In this document: piece after piece, positions 21,085-31,826 of the stretch
Layout: each line of letters begins with the position of its first letter
Position numbering within the stretch: position 1 is the stretch's first letter
DNA from: Psococerastis gibbosa
Lineage: Eukaryota > Arthropoda > Insecta > Psocodea > Psocidae
NCBI GenBank assembly: GCA_963971405.1
Contig: OZ020490.1
Span: 9,286,874-9,350,873 of the forward strand
DNA: 64,000 nucleotides
Direction of reading: 5' to 3'
Translations under genes and position numbers: made by a program
The notes under the pieces: generated by a model
The model's database searches: none
Told to the model about the DNA's origin: nothing
Seen by the model: only the letters and a program-made list of their open reading frames with translations

Positions 21085-21265
21085 TGACTTTTTGTTCTAT
21101 TACTAAACCAACCTAGTGGAGTTAGGGCTATTAAGCCCTCGCTTACACTCAACTAGGAAGACCCGCTTTATATGCCCTCCAAAGCCAGAAAATGTAGCAA
21201 GTGTGGGACTCGAACCAACAACCTTTCCGGTGAAAGCCGGAGTCTGTACCACTACTCTACATGTC
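21085..21265 (-). mobile_element. SINE family A copy
   Basis: Minus-strand copy with CATGTAGAGTAGTGGT A-box region, B box GGTTCGAGTCC, an AGCCCTAACTCC body and a T-rich end near 21,085. One of three copies within 1.2 kb. Confidence 0.85.
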
Positions 21266-21381
21266 TTACATATTTTTTTGTTATTTTGGTTTAGCACTGA
21301 AGCATTGGGACCTACTGTACCCCCTCTTGGGTATTATAGTACTACTACATTGCTCCTCAAGATCTTTCCATTTAAAAATAA

Positions 21382-21555
21382 TGATTTTTGTTCCATTACT
21401 AAACCAACCTAGCGGAATTAGTTTTATAAAGAAAGCCGTTTCTTACACTCAATTAGGACCACTTGCTTTATGTGTCAGAAAATGTAGCAATTGTGGGACT
21501 CGAACCAACAACCTTTCGGGTGAAAGTCCGAGTCTGTACCACTACTCTACATGTC
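21382..21555 (-). mobile_element. SINE family A copy
   Basis: Second minus-strand copy 117 bp from the last. The B box GGTTCGAGTCC is intact; the middle of the body is shorter and diverged. Confidence 0.8.
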
Positions 21556-21899
21556 CTGAAAATTGTGAAACTTCCTCCATTTTATAAAAGTGGAAGGGGG
21601 CCCATGATTTCCACGAAGTAATTAAATCAAATACGAGTGTGTCTCTCCTTCCAAAGGGAGGCTAAGGCCCCCCTCCCCTCATTTTCCCTGGTCAACCCTT
21701 TGTACGGTCTCAGCAAAGTGCTGCTGAATGTAATATTAAATTACTCTCTAGTTTATACACTTCTCTGGATTTAAATTAACCATGGCTATTTTCTGTGTAT
21801 AGCAGAAGTGTCGGATATAAGTAGATTACAATACAATATTGAAATTTAGTTGCAGCGGATGATTCGAGAATACCTTTAGTCTATTATTAGTCTATACTC

Positions 21900-22020
21900 A
21901 CTAAAGAAAGGCTTGCTTGATACCTGCCTACCCCATCCAGGGGTGGCCAAAATGTAATGAACCAGTGACAGATCCAGTTAAGCGAACTTACTGTAAAATA
22001 ACCTTACTCCGTCCCAACCT
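21900..22020 (+). repeat. R7 fragment
   Basis: Contains GGCTTGCTTGATACC, CCAGGGGTGGCCAAAATGTA and AAAATAACCTTACTCC, matching the 12.76 kb copy. The 3' part is cut where the next SINE begins. Confidence 0.55.
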
Positions 22021-22025
22021 GATAA

Positions 22026-22229
22026 GACATGTAGAGTAGTGGTATACCGACTCCGACTTTCACCCGAAAGGTCGTTGGTTCGAGTCACACACTTGCTACC
22101 TTTTCTGGCCATGCTTCGGAGAGCATGTAGAGCAGGTGGTTCGGGGCTTTCTTAGTTGAGTGCATGAGAGGGTTTTATAGCCTGAACTCCGCTTCGTAAT
22201 GGAATAAAAAGTCAATATTTATTAATTAT
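22026..22229 (+). mobile_element. SINE family A copy, plus strand
   Basis: Plus-strand copy starting GACATGTAGAGTAGTGGT, with a B box diverged to GGTTCGAGTCA, followed by CTTTTCTGGCCATGCTTCGG and a TAATGGAATAAAAAGTC end. It is inserted directly at the R7 fragment and followed by a T3 end. Confidence 0.8.
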
Positions 22230-22270
22230 TTAAGAGTGAACAGCCCGTAGGAAATTTTGGCAATTCCATA
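22228..22270 (+). mobile_element. T3 MITE end fragment
   Basis: TTAAGAGTGAACAGCCCGTA and GGAAATT follow the SINE and match the T3 terminus. The rest is lost. Confidence 0.5.
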
Positions 22271-22774
22271 TTTGGTACCACAGAGCAAAAAGAGAATAAT
22301 TTTTTAGAATAGTTCAATTTTTGTCAAGTTGTCAACACACATTGGGAGATCCTTGAGGGTCGGCAGCAGGTATACGAGCGAAGGGTGTGAGTGATGACTC
22401 ATCATCTGATATATTTACGACCCTCTATGCCTCAATAACAGCCGAGTTCCTACATTCCTTGATTTCCTTCATCCAGCCAAAAAGCAGTGGCGTGCCGTAT
22501 CTTCCAGGCCGCAGTTATAGCAGTGGCGTCTCCTTACATTTTGTATTCTTTATGAGAATACAAGCCGTAGAATGGTGTTTTGACATATGTATAAACACAT
22601 GTGAAGCATGTTCCAATAAAATTATGATTTATGATTGCATTAAATGTCTACCATAATTAAAAAGGCAATGATATGGGATGTAAATAAATGTATTGACTTA
22701 CAATTTTGATATGTACAGTCACGTATGAGAAAAAGTTTTTGCTTTCCTGTTTGTTCGTAATATATACAGGGTGT
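22271..22774. other. no gene recognised
   Basis: An 89-codon open frame at 22,387-22,656 has no recognisable domain. The sequence looks unique and non-repetitive, but I cannot support a gene. Confidence 0.3.
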
Positions 22775-23270
22775 TCCAGACCACCCGGACACCCCCTATA
22801 TCTCGGTTATTACGAGGAATTTTGAAATGCGGTAAAAATCTACGATAACAAAGTCAAGATTGAACTACCTTATGGTGCAATCAAATGTTTTTTTCGGGGA
22901 GTCCGAAAGGGGAGTTTCAGGGGGTCATAGGTGGTATCTCGGAATTTTCAAATGCAAAGGTATAACGTATTGCATATCAAATGAAAGCCCTGTGAGGGAT
23001 ATCCTTTTCATCCAGAACCCTTAGGACTCTTTTAAGGAGTATAGCCTCAAAGAATTGGCGCATTGTGGCCCCATTGTTTTTTAATCTACTCAGTGAGTCT
23101 AATAATCTGCTGTTGTGTGCTACAGCCTTTCCGGATACCAAAAGGTTCTGGACGCAGGATATCCTTTTCATCCAGAACCTTGAGGACTCTTTTAAGGATT
23201 ATAGCCCCCCCCCCTCAAAAATTTGGGAATTTACATCAATCCCGGGGAATAGCAGAGCTCAAAGCAGGCA
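22775..23270. repeat. TACAGGGTGTTCC-type repeat with an internal duplication
   Basis: It opens with TACAGGGTGTTCCAGACCAC, a common opening of dispersed arthropod repeats. Inside, GATATCCTTTTCATCCAGAA plus GGACTCTTTTAAGGA occur at 22,998-23,052 and again at 23,158-23,212, 160 bp apart. Short frames over it are by-products. Confidence 0.55.
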
Positions 23271-24178
23271 TTAACAGTGTACAGCCCTTAGGGAAATTGG
23301 AAATTAAATTTAACATTTTATTTATTATTTAATTAACTAAGCAAGTTCATAAAGATTTGGCCCACTTAAGTTCTAGAAGACTACTTCATGCATCGTATAA
23401 TAAAGTATTTTTAATTTTTGAAGTTCTAGTTTTTTCATAAACACCATAATAATTTATACTCGGTAATTTATAATACGCAATGCGTTTCACCGTGAATTTT
23501 CTATCATTTAAAAAAAAAAAACTTTTTTCCACAAAACCAAATAGATTTTTGCGAAAGCAACCTGCTCGGTTTCGTTACTCAATTAAACACATAATTCATG
23601 CCTGAAGGTAGAAATCATCGATAGAAAGGTTTCGCAGAGAAATTATTTTTTAGTCATTTTTCATTCAAATTTAGTTATTTTTATTTTTTTACCCCCAGAC
23701 AGAAACTATCAAGGGGCAAGCGACCCCCCCCCCCCATATTGTAAACATTAATGGCGACTGCAATATACTGTATGTGAATTTAGAAGAAATCGTTGGAGCC
23801 GTATTTGAGAAACAAATTGTTAGACGTTTTTTTGGAGATTTTTGAAAATAACCCCCCCCCCCCCCAAATTGAGTAAGCCCCATTTAAAAAAAATTGTCTC
23901 GAGGTATGATTTTTGTAAACCTACATACCAAATATCATCAAAATCGGCCGAGTAGTTTGCCCGGAAATCGATGAAAAGACAGACAGACAGAGCTACAGAC
24001 AGTCATTTCGTAAAAAGATTTTTTTTGGTTCCTGAGACCTCAAAACGTGTAAATCCGTTGAAATCTCGAAATCGAAAATTTCGACCATCACAAAGCTTTC
24101 CTTATACTAGGCTACGTATAAATTGGAAAGCAATAAAAGGTACTAAATATCGGGCTGCCAATTTCCTACGGGCTGTTA
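23271..24178. mobile_element. T3 MITE split by a T4 repeat
   Basis: The left T3 part (TTAACAGTGTACAGCCCTTA on to about 23,460) includes the AAAGATTTGGCCCACTTAAG and CTACTTCATGCATC blocks. The right part is only the end, CGGGCTGCCAATTTCCTACG then GGCTGTTAA, at 24,150-24,178. A T4 copy lies between. Confidence 0.6.
23486..24138 (-). mobile_element. T4 repeat inside T3
   Basis: Same order of blocks as at 5.7 kb: CAAAACCAAATAGATTTTTG, AGGTAGAAATCATCGATAGA, C-runs, ATCATCAAAATCGGCCGAGT, CAGACAGACAGA, ACGTGTAAATCCGTTG and TACGTATAAATTGGAAAG as terminus. The left end is truncated. It is younger than the T3 copy it splits. Confidence 0.65.
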
Positions 24179-24240
24179 ATTCTAAAAGACCGCCGTTATG
24201 GCAAAGAGAGGGAAGGACTGAGACTGGGCGAGCACTAATT

Positions 24241-26795
24241 CTAAAAAACACTTAGAAAGGCCTGTCTGATGTCGTTAGTCCGCTCTGCAAGGGTGTACCG
24301 TGGTGAAACAATTTCGCATAATAAGGCTTCCTTGTAAAACCTCTCGAGTTTAGGCACCATGACTGAACGCCAAAGACTCTGGTCCCTGGTAACTTCAATG
24401 ACCTCTTGCCAATGAGGCGTGTATATGAAAAGGTAGCACTTATTCACCTTCAAAATGTTCAGCTGCCCCTGTATCTGGTAGTGCCAGTAACTTTTTGGTT
24501 TAAGCTGGACGACACCTTTTTCGCCAAGTTTCAACATTGCAGTCTTCTTCTGCCTGACAGCATCTGCCAGCGACGTCGTCTCAGCTTTTGTGGCTGCCCA
24601 CAAACATTTTATCTCCAGTAGAGCATCCTCTCCACAAACTAATCCGTCGGGCGAAGCAGCGAGAAAGGGATACGTGGGATCAACAAAGAGACCACATTTT
24701 TTCACTTTCTTGCCGTTTTTGCAGCAAAATATTTCCCGGGCCAAATCCTCGTTCGTTTTCCCAAACTTTACGGCTTGAGTCCGTGAAATATCACTATACA
24801 GGATCGACTTCACAGTGTTTCAGGTTGAGGTCGTTGGCCTTAAGCACATCACTTTACCAAAATTTGAAGCAGTGAGGCGTTTCACCCTTTCCACCATCCA
24901 ATCTTCCGAAAGGTCTTGACCCATTGTCCTCAACTGTAATTCTTCCGGATCAACAGAACTCAACTCTTCTAGGAAACGCTCTTTACTCTGACGCAACTGC
25001 GATTCTGGGATATCTGGAATATCCTCAACGTCCCCGTAATCTTCATCTGGACCTGCTTCTTCTTTCCACTGAGTCGGTTTGCTTCTTTTAAACAGTTCTC
25101 GCCGTCGCCTGTTATGTTCCGTTCTTAATTTTGCCCGTGAAACGTATCCCTTCGTTCTACTCCCTGGGGTTCGAATGTTACAAATACGCCGTGCGACATC
25201 TGCTAAAAAGGCACCCTCGTTAAATTGAAGACATGCGGCTTCCATTCTCATGTTGTAACTTCCGCGAGCACCATAAAAAATTCTCTTGCCACCAATTAAT
25301 TTATTTGCTAGGCTATTGAGTTGTTCGCATAGATTGCTGTCAACATCAAGCAAGAGTGAATCAGCATGGTGTGCGACCCTGGTCATCAATCTTATCAAAT
25401 CATCAGCTAGGCCAGATTTTGTCATCACATTGTACAAGCTGGACTCATTTACGCCTTTCTCTTTGCAATAGTACTCCAGGCAATCATGATGAAGACCAAG
25501 TATGTGTTTAGGGGCATTTAAAATGTCCTTGTGCAATCCCTCACAACGAATTGATGAAAGGCCAGCTGCATTTTTCCAATGCTTAATCGCGCCTCTCACA
25601 GCCTGGCGAAAGCGGAAAACGTTGGATGCTAAGGCTTTTCGCTCTGCTATGGGGAACTTAGTCGCCTTCAAAAACCCACGCAAGTGGCCGTCCATATTTC
25701 TGAGTAAATGGTTGCGGCATTCCACTTTTTTTATTGCAACGGTAAATCCGTACGGCTGTGCCCCTAATAGACGCTTCATAACACTTGAATCCCCATCACC
25801 AATGAGCCTCGTGTAAGCAATGCCTTGCGTCTGTATGCTCCGCCGAAATCCCTCAACAATTATATCAGCTTCCATGGCAGTTGAGGAACGTTTCCAGTTC
25901 CTAAAGCATTTGTGGGGCGCCTTCTTCCCCGTTTTTTTTTTCTCTACAACACAAGGAGCAGAACTTATTACGCGTGCCCACAAAAACAACTTTCCTTGTC
26001 CTGTACCCAATAATTGACGCCATCCCCGACAACGAATTATATTTCGTCTTATATGACCTCTTAGCCCACATTCCATCAGCCACAACTGTAATAAAAGGAG
26101 TGCCATCTGGCAAGACGTCTCCAGCTTCTAAAGCTAACTGTTTTTCTTCAGCCGCAGCTGCAGCCATGGACTGAGAAAGGCTAGCTCCAATTCGCTCGGA
26201 CACTTTCAGTCCCTCTTTCATAAATTTTCTCTCACTCATGAAAGGGATGTTCAACGCAGCAAAAATTGGTTCAGCGGCTGCAAAGCCCACACCACCAGAT
26301 ATCACGCCGTTCACCAAATTACCTTCGATGTTTTCATCATTAGGCTGAAGGGCGTATTTTCTAGTGGAGTTGCACATGCGGCATTGAAATAGCAACTGCA
26401 CCGTCATTATGCTGTGCTTTTTTATGGGCACCTCCCTTATGAAGTCCATGTCAGCAATAGTGCACATGAATGGTTTGTGCACGTCATTTTTTAATTGGGT
26501 GAAGAGGTGAGCCAAGTTAACAATCCTGTTGCCCGGTAAAGTACCAGTTGGCAAAATTGTGTTGGGCTCATCGGCCCCGATGGACTGATTGCCAACAGTC
26601 TCATTAACTGGGTCCTCTTCCTCCATAAGAAATGGGCTGGGCTCATAGGCCCCAATGGATTGATTGCTAATGACTGTCTCATCAGCTGGGCCCTCTTCCT
26701 CCATAGCAATTGGGCCAGCAAGATTAAGGCTGTCAGATACGTCGTCTGGCGTGGATGTTAAAATAACACCTTCTCTTTTAAGATAATTATCAACC
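24241..26795 (-). CDS. exon 2 of Mutator/YqaJ gene: DDE core and nuclease
   Basis: The acceptor is TTTTTTGTAG|G at 26796. From there the frame has an acidic linker with a doubled NQSIGA motif, then QCRMCNSTRKY (zinc-binding-like) and the transposase core. Likely catalytic residues: Asp in VVADGMWAKRSY, Asp in LIGDGDSSV, and Glu in DSNLCEQLNSLANKL. After a DEDYGDVEDIPDI acidic tail comes the YqaJ-type nuclease: RLTASNFGKVM, Glu in FGKTNEDLARE, SPDGLVCGED and LLEIKC, the last two carrying the D...ExK metal site. The frame changes at the A10 run near 25,935 and meets TGA at 24,820; beyond it the nuclease continues in the same frame to TAG at 24,241. Confidence 0.8.
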
Positions 26796-26924
26796 CTACA
26801 AAAAAGTATTAGACATAAATATAACAGCAGTGAATATTGTATAAGCTTACACCATGGTTTGATTATACTCTACTGTTCATGCAATCACAATTGGGGATAC
26901 ACATTGTATATATTGTAGTTATTT

Positions 26925-27090
26925 TTTCGTCTCCGAGGTAGAGACTCAGTTTCTGGGCCCAGTGTTCTGCCAATCAGACGCAATGGTCGGTGCTGACCCA
27001 AAGGTCGTTGAACTGTTTAAGTCGTTGGTCTCTTTTCGGTGGTGGAAGGATTAGCCGCTAGATATTTCCACTTTGCATTGCCTGGGGTAC
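26925..27090 (-). repeat. R6 repeat inside the intron
   Basis: Inverted match to 17,921-18,075 through CTGGGCCCAGTGTTCTGCCA, TTCGGTGGTGG and AGCCGCTAGAT. It lies within the Mutator/YqaJ intron. Confidence 0.55.
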
Positions 27091-27707
27091 GCCCGATCGT
27101 AATATAATAATAGGACTCGTAAATGTAGTGACGAACAACACTTAGTCTACTTGTTTCAATTTCACTATATTTACTGCTCAAATGCAAATGCTAATTTCAG
27201 AGTAAGGCACTATATACCCGGGTATTGTCATCCGCCATGTTGTATCCTAATTCCTATATGGTAAGTATTGTAAGAAAAGTAAGAGGTTGAGAAATATTGA
27301 AAAAACTAATACACGTTTTAGTATTTTTTTATTAAACACTTCCCTAATTGGTAGCACGTTTTTTTAAATAATAATAAATAAACAACGATAAATTTCTAAA
27401 AATAAATAGGTAAACACCCAATGCTTGGCTTATACACCAGACTTATAATGGATATAATGTGGCGGATGACAATAACTGTCTAATATAGAGCCCTATTTCA
27501 GAGAAAACAATTCGAAATTTGTAACTCTGTAACAATCACTTCTTTCTCTCTGGATAAAAAAATTGAATGAATTTTTAAAACACTAAATTCATCAGAATCA
27601 GTCTGGAAGTAGGTTTTTCCCCCAAACAAAGCTTGTGACCAGGTAAGCAAGGCACAAAGTCTCCCAAGATTGATACATGTATGTTTATAAATGATATGGC
27701 GGCTATT

Positions 27708-27875
27708 CCACTTGCCGATATTCCCTCATTTATGCATCAATAATAAGTCTCTACCATATTATAACTTAATTTATAATAGATAAGTTAAGTATCTACATAA
27801 TAGTCTCATTCAAAGAAAAATCGCATCAATTATTGATGCACAAATGTGGGAATATTGACAAATGCAATAGCCGCC
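27708..27875. mobile_element. T2 MITE (168 bp) inside the intron
   Basis: The ends are GGCGGCTATTCCACTTG and its inverted partner CAAATGCAATAGCCGCC; inward both carry a TTTGTGCATCAAT-like block. The centre is AATAGATAAGTTAAGTATCT, shared with 55.9 kb. TAT flanks both sides (left 27,705-27,707, right 27,876-27,878). Confidence 0.75.
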
Positions 27876-28042
27876 TATGCCCATGGTTGCTCCTGACTGG
27901 TTACAATAAAAATGAGGTCCCCACATACAAATCTCACTTAGAACGAAAGATCACTATCCTCTTTAAATTGGCTGTCGATCTATCTAGACATAAATAGCAA
28001 TTACAGATACGTACTACATTTCTTATAACAACATGTACTAAC

Positions 28043-28149
28043 CGTTCCATTTCCTTTTTTTTATGGGGTGCTACGCCTTTAAACCATTTCCGATATGCTC
28101 GCGTCCGTCTATTTTTTTTATATTCCTTCTGGCCTTTAAATTTACCCAT
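28043..28149 (-). CDS. exon 1 of Mutator/YqaJ gene: basic N-terminus
   Basis: Begins at ATG (28147-28149) and encodes MGKFKGQKEYKKNRRTRAYR followed by KWFKGVAPHKKKEMER. It is very rich in Lys and Arg, so probably nuclear-targeting or DNA-binding. The donor is CG|GTTAGT at 28042. The last two bases (CG) combine with the first base of exon 2 (G) to complete an Arg codon, after which the frame continues VDNYLKREGVI. That exact phase match is the main evidence for the splice. Read-through without splicing runs on to TAG-type termination at about 27,934 with no sensible content. Confidence 0.65.
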
Positions 28150-28799
28150 TCTCAGTACGCCAAGAAAACAATGGACAAAATCATAAAATATGAAATAATG
28201 CGAGAGTTAACAAATTACTTTGTTTACAAGCTCTGAACGCAATGCTAACAACATAACAGAACAAAACCAAAACTGCGACATATAAATCAGTGCGACATCT
28301 TCTGGAAATTACCTACAACATTGTTCACGTCGATTGTGCTTGGTTTCACAACAGATTAGCTTTCTGTTCTCAGCCATCTTATTTGAAATGTAAACAGATA
28401 ATATAAATAATTTATTTATTATGCTATTAATGGAAATTAGTAAAATGTGATTCATTAATTTCTTAGATATTGTAATTTAGTTGCCTTAAATATATGTTGT
28501 AGTGCCACATTACCAACGGTAAGATCTCAAATTCCCTGTTCTGTTTTATTTTTTGGCCTTTTTTAACAATTTTTTTCTCCGTAGTGACTAAATATATCAA
28601 AATTGTAAATCGTTAATATTATACCCCACATCTTTACCTTTGTTATCATGGTAGATATGTAATAAAGGCATTAATTAAACATGCTTAAAAGGCCCTATTG
28701 CTTTAGGTCCAAACACCATTCTACGGCCTGTACACTCTTAATTTAATTGTTTAAAAGACATTGCCACAGTCATATATACTGTATATACATATATTATAC
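28150..28799. other. upstream of the Mutator/YqaJ gene; no feature recognised
   Basis: AT-rich. A scrap resembling a T3 end (GGCCTGTACACTCTTAA, about 28,725) is present. A promoter for the gene on the minus strand would lie here, but no convincing TATA or initiator was chosen. Confidence 0.3.
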
Positions 28800-29270
28800 A
28801 TAGGGAATAGGGATAACACTGACAACTGACAAGAGTCCATAAGTTAAACATCAATAACTCGATGCTGATTCTGATTTCTGGTGTAGGGTAGTTTAGAGTT
28901 TTTAATCGTACGGAATATTGTCGCTCTGGCCGATAAACAAAATTAGGCTAGCGGGTTCATCTTAGCAAGAGTTACATGAAAACTTGGATTCTCAGTCTTC
29001 AAAATTTTGTAAAAAGCGGAGCATTCTTCTAACATTTCGCCACTAATTAGCGAAAGCAATATATTTGGCCACCCATGGCTTCTAACGATACAAGCCCTAC
29101 AAGGTACTTAGTGTGGGCCACATCTATCGTACAATAAAAAAACGGTAATGTTGTATATACTGTAATATTGTACTAACTGTATTTTGTATAACTTGAAATT
29201 TCTAATACATTATAATACTTGGTATCAAGCAAGGCTTTAGTGGAGTATTATTAAACCAGATAGATTTAAA
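28800..29270. repeat. R7 repeat, rearranged
   Basis: The left part matches the 3' half of the 12.8 kb copy (AGGGTAGTTTAGAGTTT, GGCTAGCGGGTTCATCTTAG). The right end, inverted, is the R7 start (GGTATCAAGCAAGGCTTTAG then TGGAGTATTA). The two ends therefore face each other in this copy. Confidence 0.5.
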
Positions 29271-31670
29271 AAGAAAAATCGAAGAGAATATAAAAGGAAC
29301 TTACAATCAGAGAATTCTAGCGGCATTTCTGTAAATTAGCCCGTGTCCAGCTAGCCTATTACTAAGTTTCACTTGTTAGCTGACGTATGTTTCCAGACTG
29401 CTCGAACATAAAATGCGGTCCCCACAGCTTCATAGCGCATATTAGAGAAAGGTATATATTAAATTTAAATAACATGCAAATTAGTGTAAATAGACAAACA
29501 TTTGCAATGTTTTTAAAGGTGGTGACCTACAAACGAATGTTAATTAGATCGCCCCCCTCTCTCCACGCGCAGAAACCTCGCCTGCATACTGTATACCAAC
29601 CTTTTGATAATGTCACATGATGAATATCAAATAGATTCCCTTGCATTTTAATCAAATATTCTCAAATGCCAACGAATTTTTTAGTGCTTAATGCACAAAT
29701 TAAAATAAACAGTAATTGCATTAATGTAATTTATATATTTCTTAAATTAATTAATTATAACAATTCCACAACGCTTTTTTAACATATTTGTTTCTGGCAA
29801 AAAAAAAATATGGTCATTCGTGGTTAATAGTGTATTTACGATACAAGAAAATACTAGACATAATTTTTTTTTTTTTTTTTTTAATTTAGCTCAGAAGCTG
29901 CCACTCTCAAGCTGACGCATGCGCAGTAGAGTCTTTACCATTACAAAATGGTGGTTTTTTGTTGACATCTTATTCAATTATTGGACGCCGTCTATCCCAC
30001 CTTGGTGGGTCATGGACAAAGATTGATTGATTGATTGATTGAATTTACGGATATTTTTATATTTAATATCGCACGGGTTCACTGTTGCACGGTGAATTTG
30101 ATTACAACAGTTGCTCCAGCCCCTGTCGGCAGTGGCAGAGGCTTGAACAAGCCTATGAGATACTTAGTCGGTTCTTCCGAGGAGCAGCACAGGTACCTAG
30201 CGTATATTTCATTTTGTTGGCATTGAGGCTCCTGCAGCCGTGGCAAGACCCTCAATGTATGCCAGTTCAGCAGCTTACGTGCCGTGTTGTGTGTAAGCAG
30301 AAAAACCCCTTACACAACCGCTAAATTGCATAACCGCCTAAAGTTGGGCCTTACGTTGGTTCAGCCAATGAGGGCTAAGCTGCTGCTGCTTCCTGATGGC
30401 CCATTCGTGTTAAGCAGTGCTGACTGCCTTACTATAAATATTTGGTGCTTACATGAATAAGAAGTCCCATCCGCCCACGGTCCCATATATATCTTATGTA
30501 GAATCTGCTTTACTATCTGATATTTCTTAATCGAATAAATATGTGTAATCAGGACTACTACATCAGTGGATGGACAATTAATTGCAAGCGTAATGCTTGA
30601 AAATATACATATATTTAAGTTTACTAAAAAAAAACACGCATCATTTTATATAGAACGTCTATGTTCTTAAAAAGTAAAAATTTGAAAACAAAAAAGAAAA
30701 CATTTGATGTCTAACATGACGCGATTCTTAATTTTCTTAGACTGCGTTGATAACATCATGCTCATACAATCTTATTTGCTCGCGGCTTCCTATAGATTTC
30801 AACGAAGCATTAATACATTCTAAGGATTTGTTGAGTGTAATGCGGCATTGCACGCCTTACATGCACGCGTCGCCACTGCACAGTGCAGTCTGCACTACAC
30901 CATTATCAATATATATGTAGTAGAAATAAAAATAGAAAGTTAGAAAGTCTCATCCAAAGCGTAACAGCAAAATCCGCAAGAATGAAAATATAAAAAAACT
31001 TCACAAAACCATTATTTCACAGTAAACGAAAAAAATAAAGTCGAAAAGCTCCACCGGGAGCTCAGAGGACACCTTTTAAATTACATAATCCTCCCCCGCA
31101 AATTATTTCAAACCGAAAAATTCCCACCGCCCCCCTTCGCCACAAACCTTTCCCGAAACTTATTTCTTCAAGGAAAAACTTTCAGAAAAAATCTTCTTCC
31201 ACTTATCAGTGAAATGGGAAAAGTTATACAGAATGAGATAGATAACCCACAAGGGGGGAAACGAGGGGCAAGACGGGGGGGGGGGGAATTATTGGAAAAG
31301 TATTAAAAACCTTTTGAAACTGAACCGCCCCCCCCCCTCTCTCTTGTATCCATCCTTGACGAAACGAGGCCAATTATAATAATTCCCTTTTTTTTTTTAA
31401 TATGAAACAAGATGGGGTTTGAAATTTTAAAATTAGTTTTCGAGTACGTATTATTACTTTTCAAATCGAGTTTTTTTATCCCTTTCAATTGGCCAACACG
31501 ATGTAGAAGGGCTTCCTTCGTTGTGAGTTTTCTAATTCTAAATTAGTATCCATGGTACGTATATTGGCGTTAGCTTGGAGAGACCCAGTGCCTCATGTTG
31601 GAAATACTGACTTGCAGCAACTTACAGGCCATGCAATTTAAACGCTGTTGCACCCTATTTCTGCGGGCCT
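29271..31670. other. no gene; homopolymers and a GATT microsatellite
   Basis: Features seen are a T19 run near 29,866, a GATT microsatellite at about 30,022, and a moderately GC-rich patch at 30,100-30,420 with two overlapping open frames of 63 and 79 codons but no domain. G- and C-runs lie near 31,275 and 31,327. I cannot support a gene. Confidence 0.35.
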
Positions 31671-31810
31671 ACTATCTTCTTCTTCTTCTGGCTATAGAGC
31701 CCTTGATGGACTATGGCCGGCTCGACAACACTCCGTTTTGTAGTCCAGTTCTCTATCAACTGGACTGTTCCGACCCCTGTCTACAAACTAAGCATCTCCA
31801 AAACTTGGCA
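31671..31810 (-). mobile_element. LINE tail scrap
   Basis: The TCTTCTTCTTCTTCT run followed by GGCTATAGAGCCC reads on the minus strand as a GAAGAAGAAGAAG tail, the form seen at the LINE ends at 9.37 kb and 46.69 kb. Only a short 3' piece is recognisable. Confidence 0.35.
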
Positions 31811-31826
31811 GTGATTCCATAATCAA

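Larger units (their letters stand above)
24241..28149 (-). pseudogene. Mutator-type transposase fused to YqaJ nuclease, two exons, two breaks
   Basis: The gene reads 28149 to 24241. Exon 1 (35 codons plus 2 nt) and exon 2 (about 850 codons) join in phase across a 1,247-nt intron, to give a product of roughly 885 residues. Order of parts: basic N-terminus, acidic linker, zinc-ribbon-like Cys residues (CRMC), Mutator-like DDE transposase core, acidic tail, and C-terminal YqaJ/exonuclease-type nuclease. Two breaks are seen: a one-base frame change at an A10 run (25932-25941) and one in-frame TGA (24820-24822) just inside the nuclease domain. Both may be true decay or assembly error. No long TIRs were found around it, so a plain DNA transposon and a host-retained gene are both open. 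Mutator/YqaJ proteins of this build are known from many arthropods. Confidence 0.75.

Noticed and set aside
24406-26174. Several plus-strand open frames over the Mutator/YqaJ gene
   Set aside because: They are opposite-strand shadows of the long minus-strand exon.
30085-30324. 79-codon frame in a GC-richer patch
   Set aside because: Overlaps another frame of equal quality, and neither shows a domain or repeat match.
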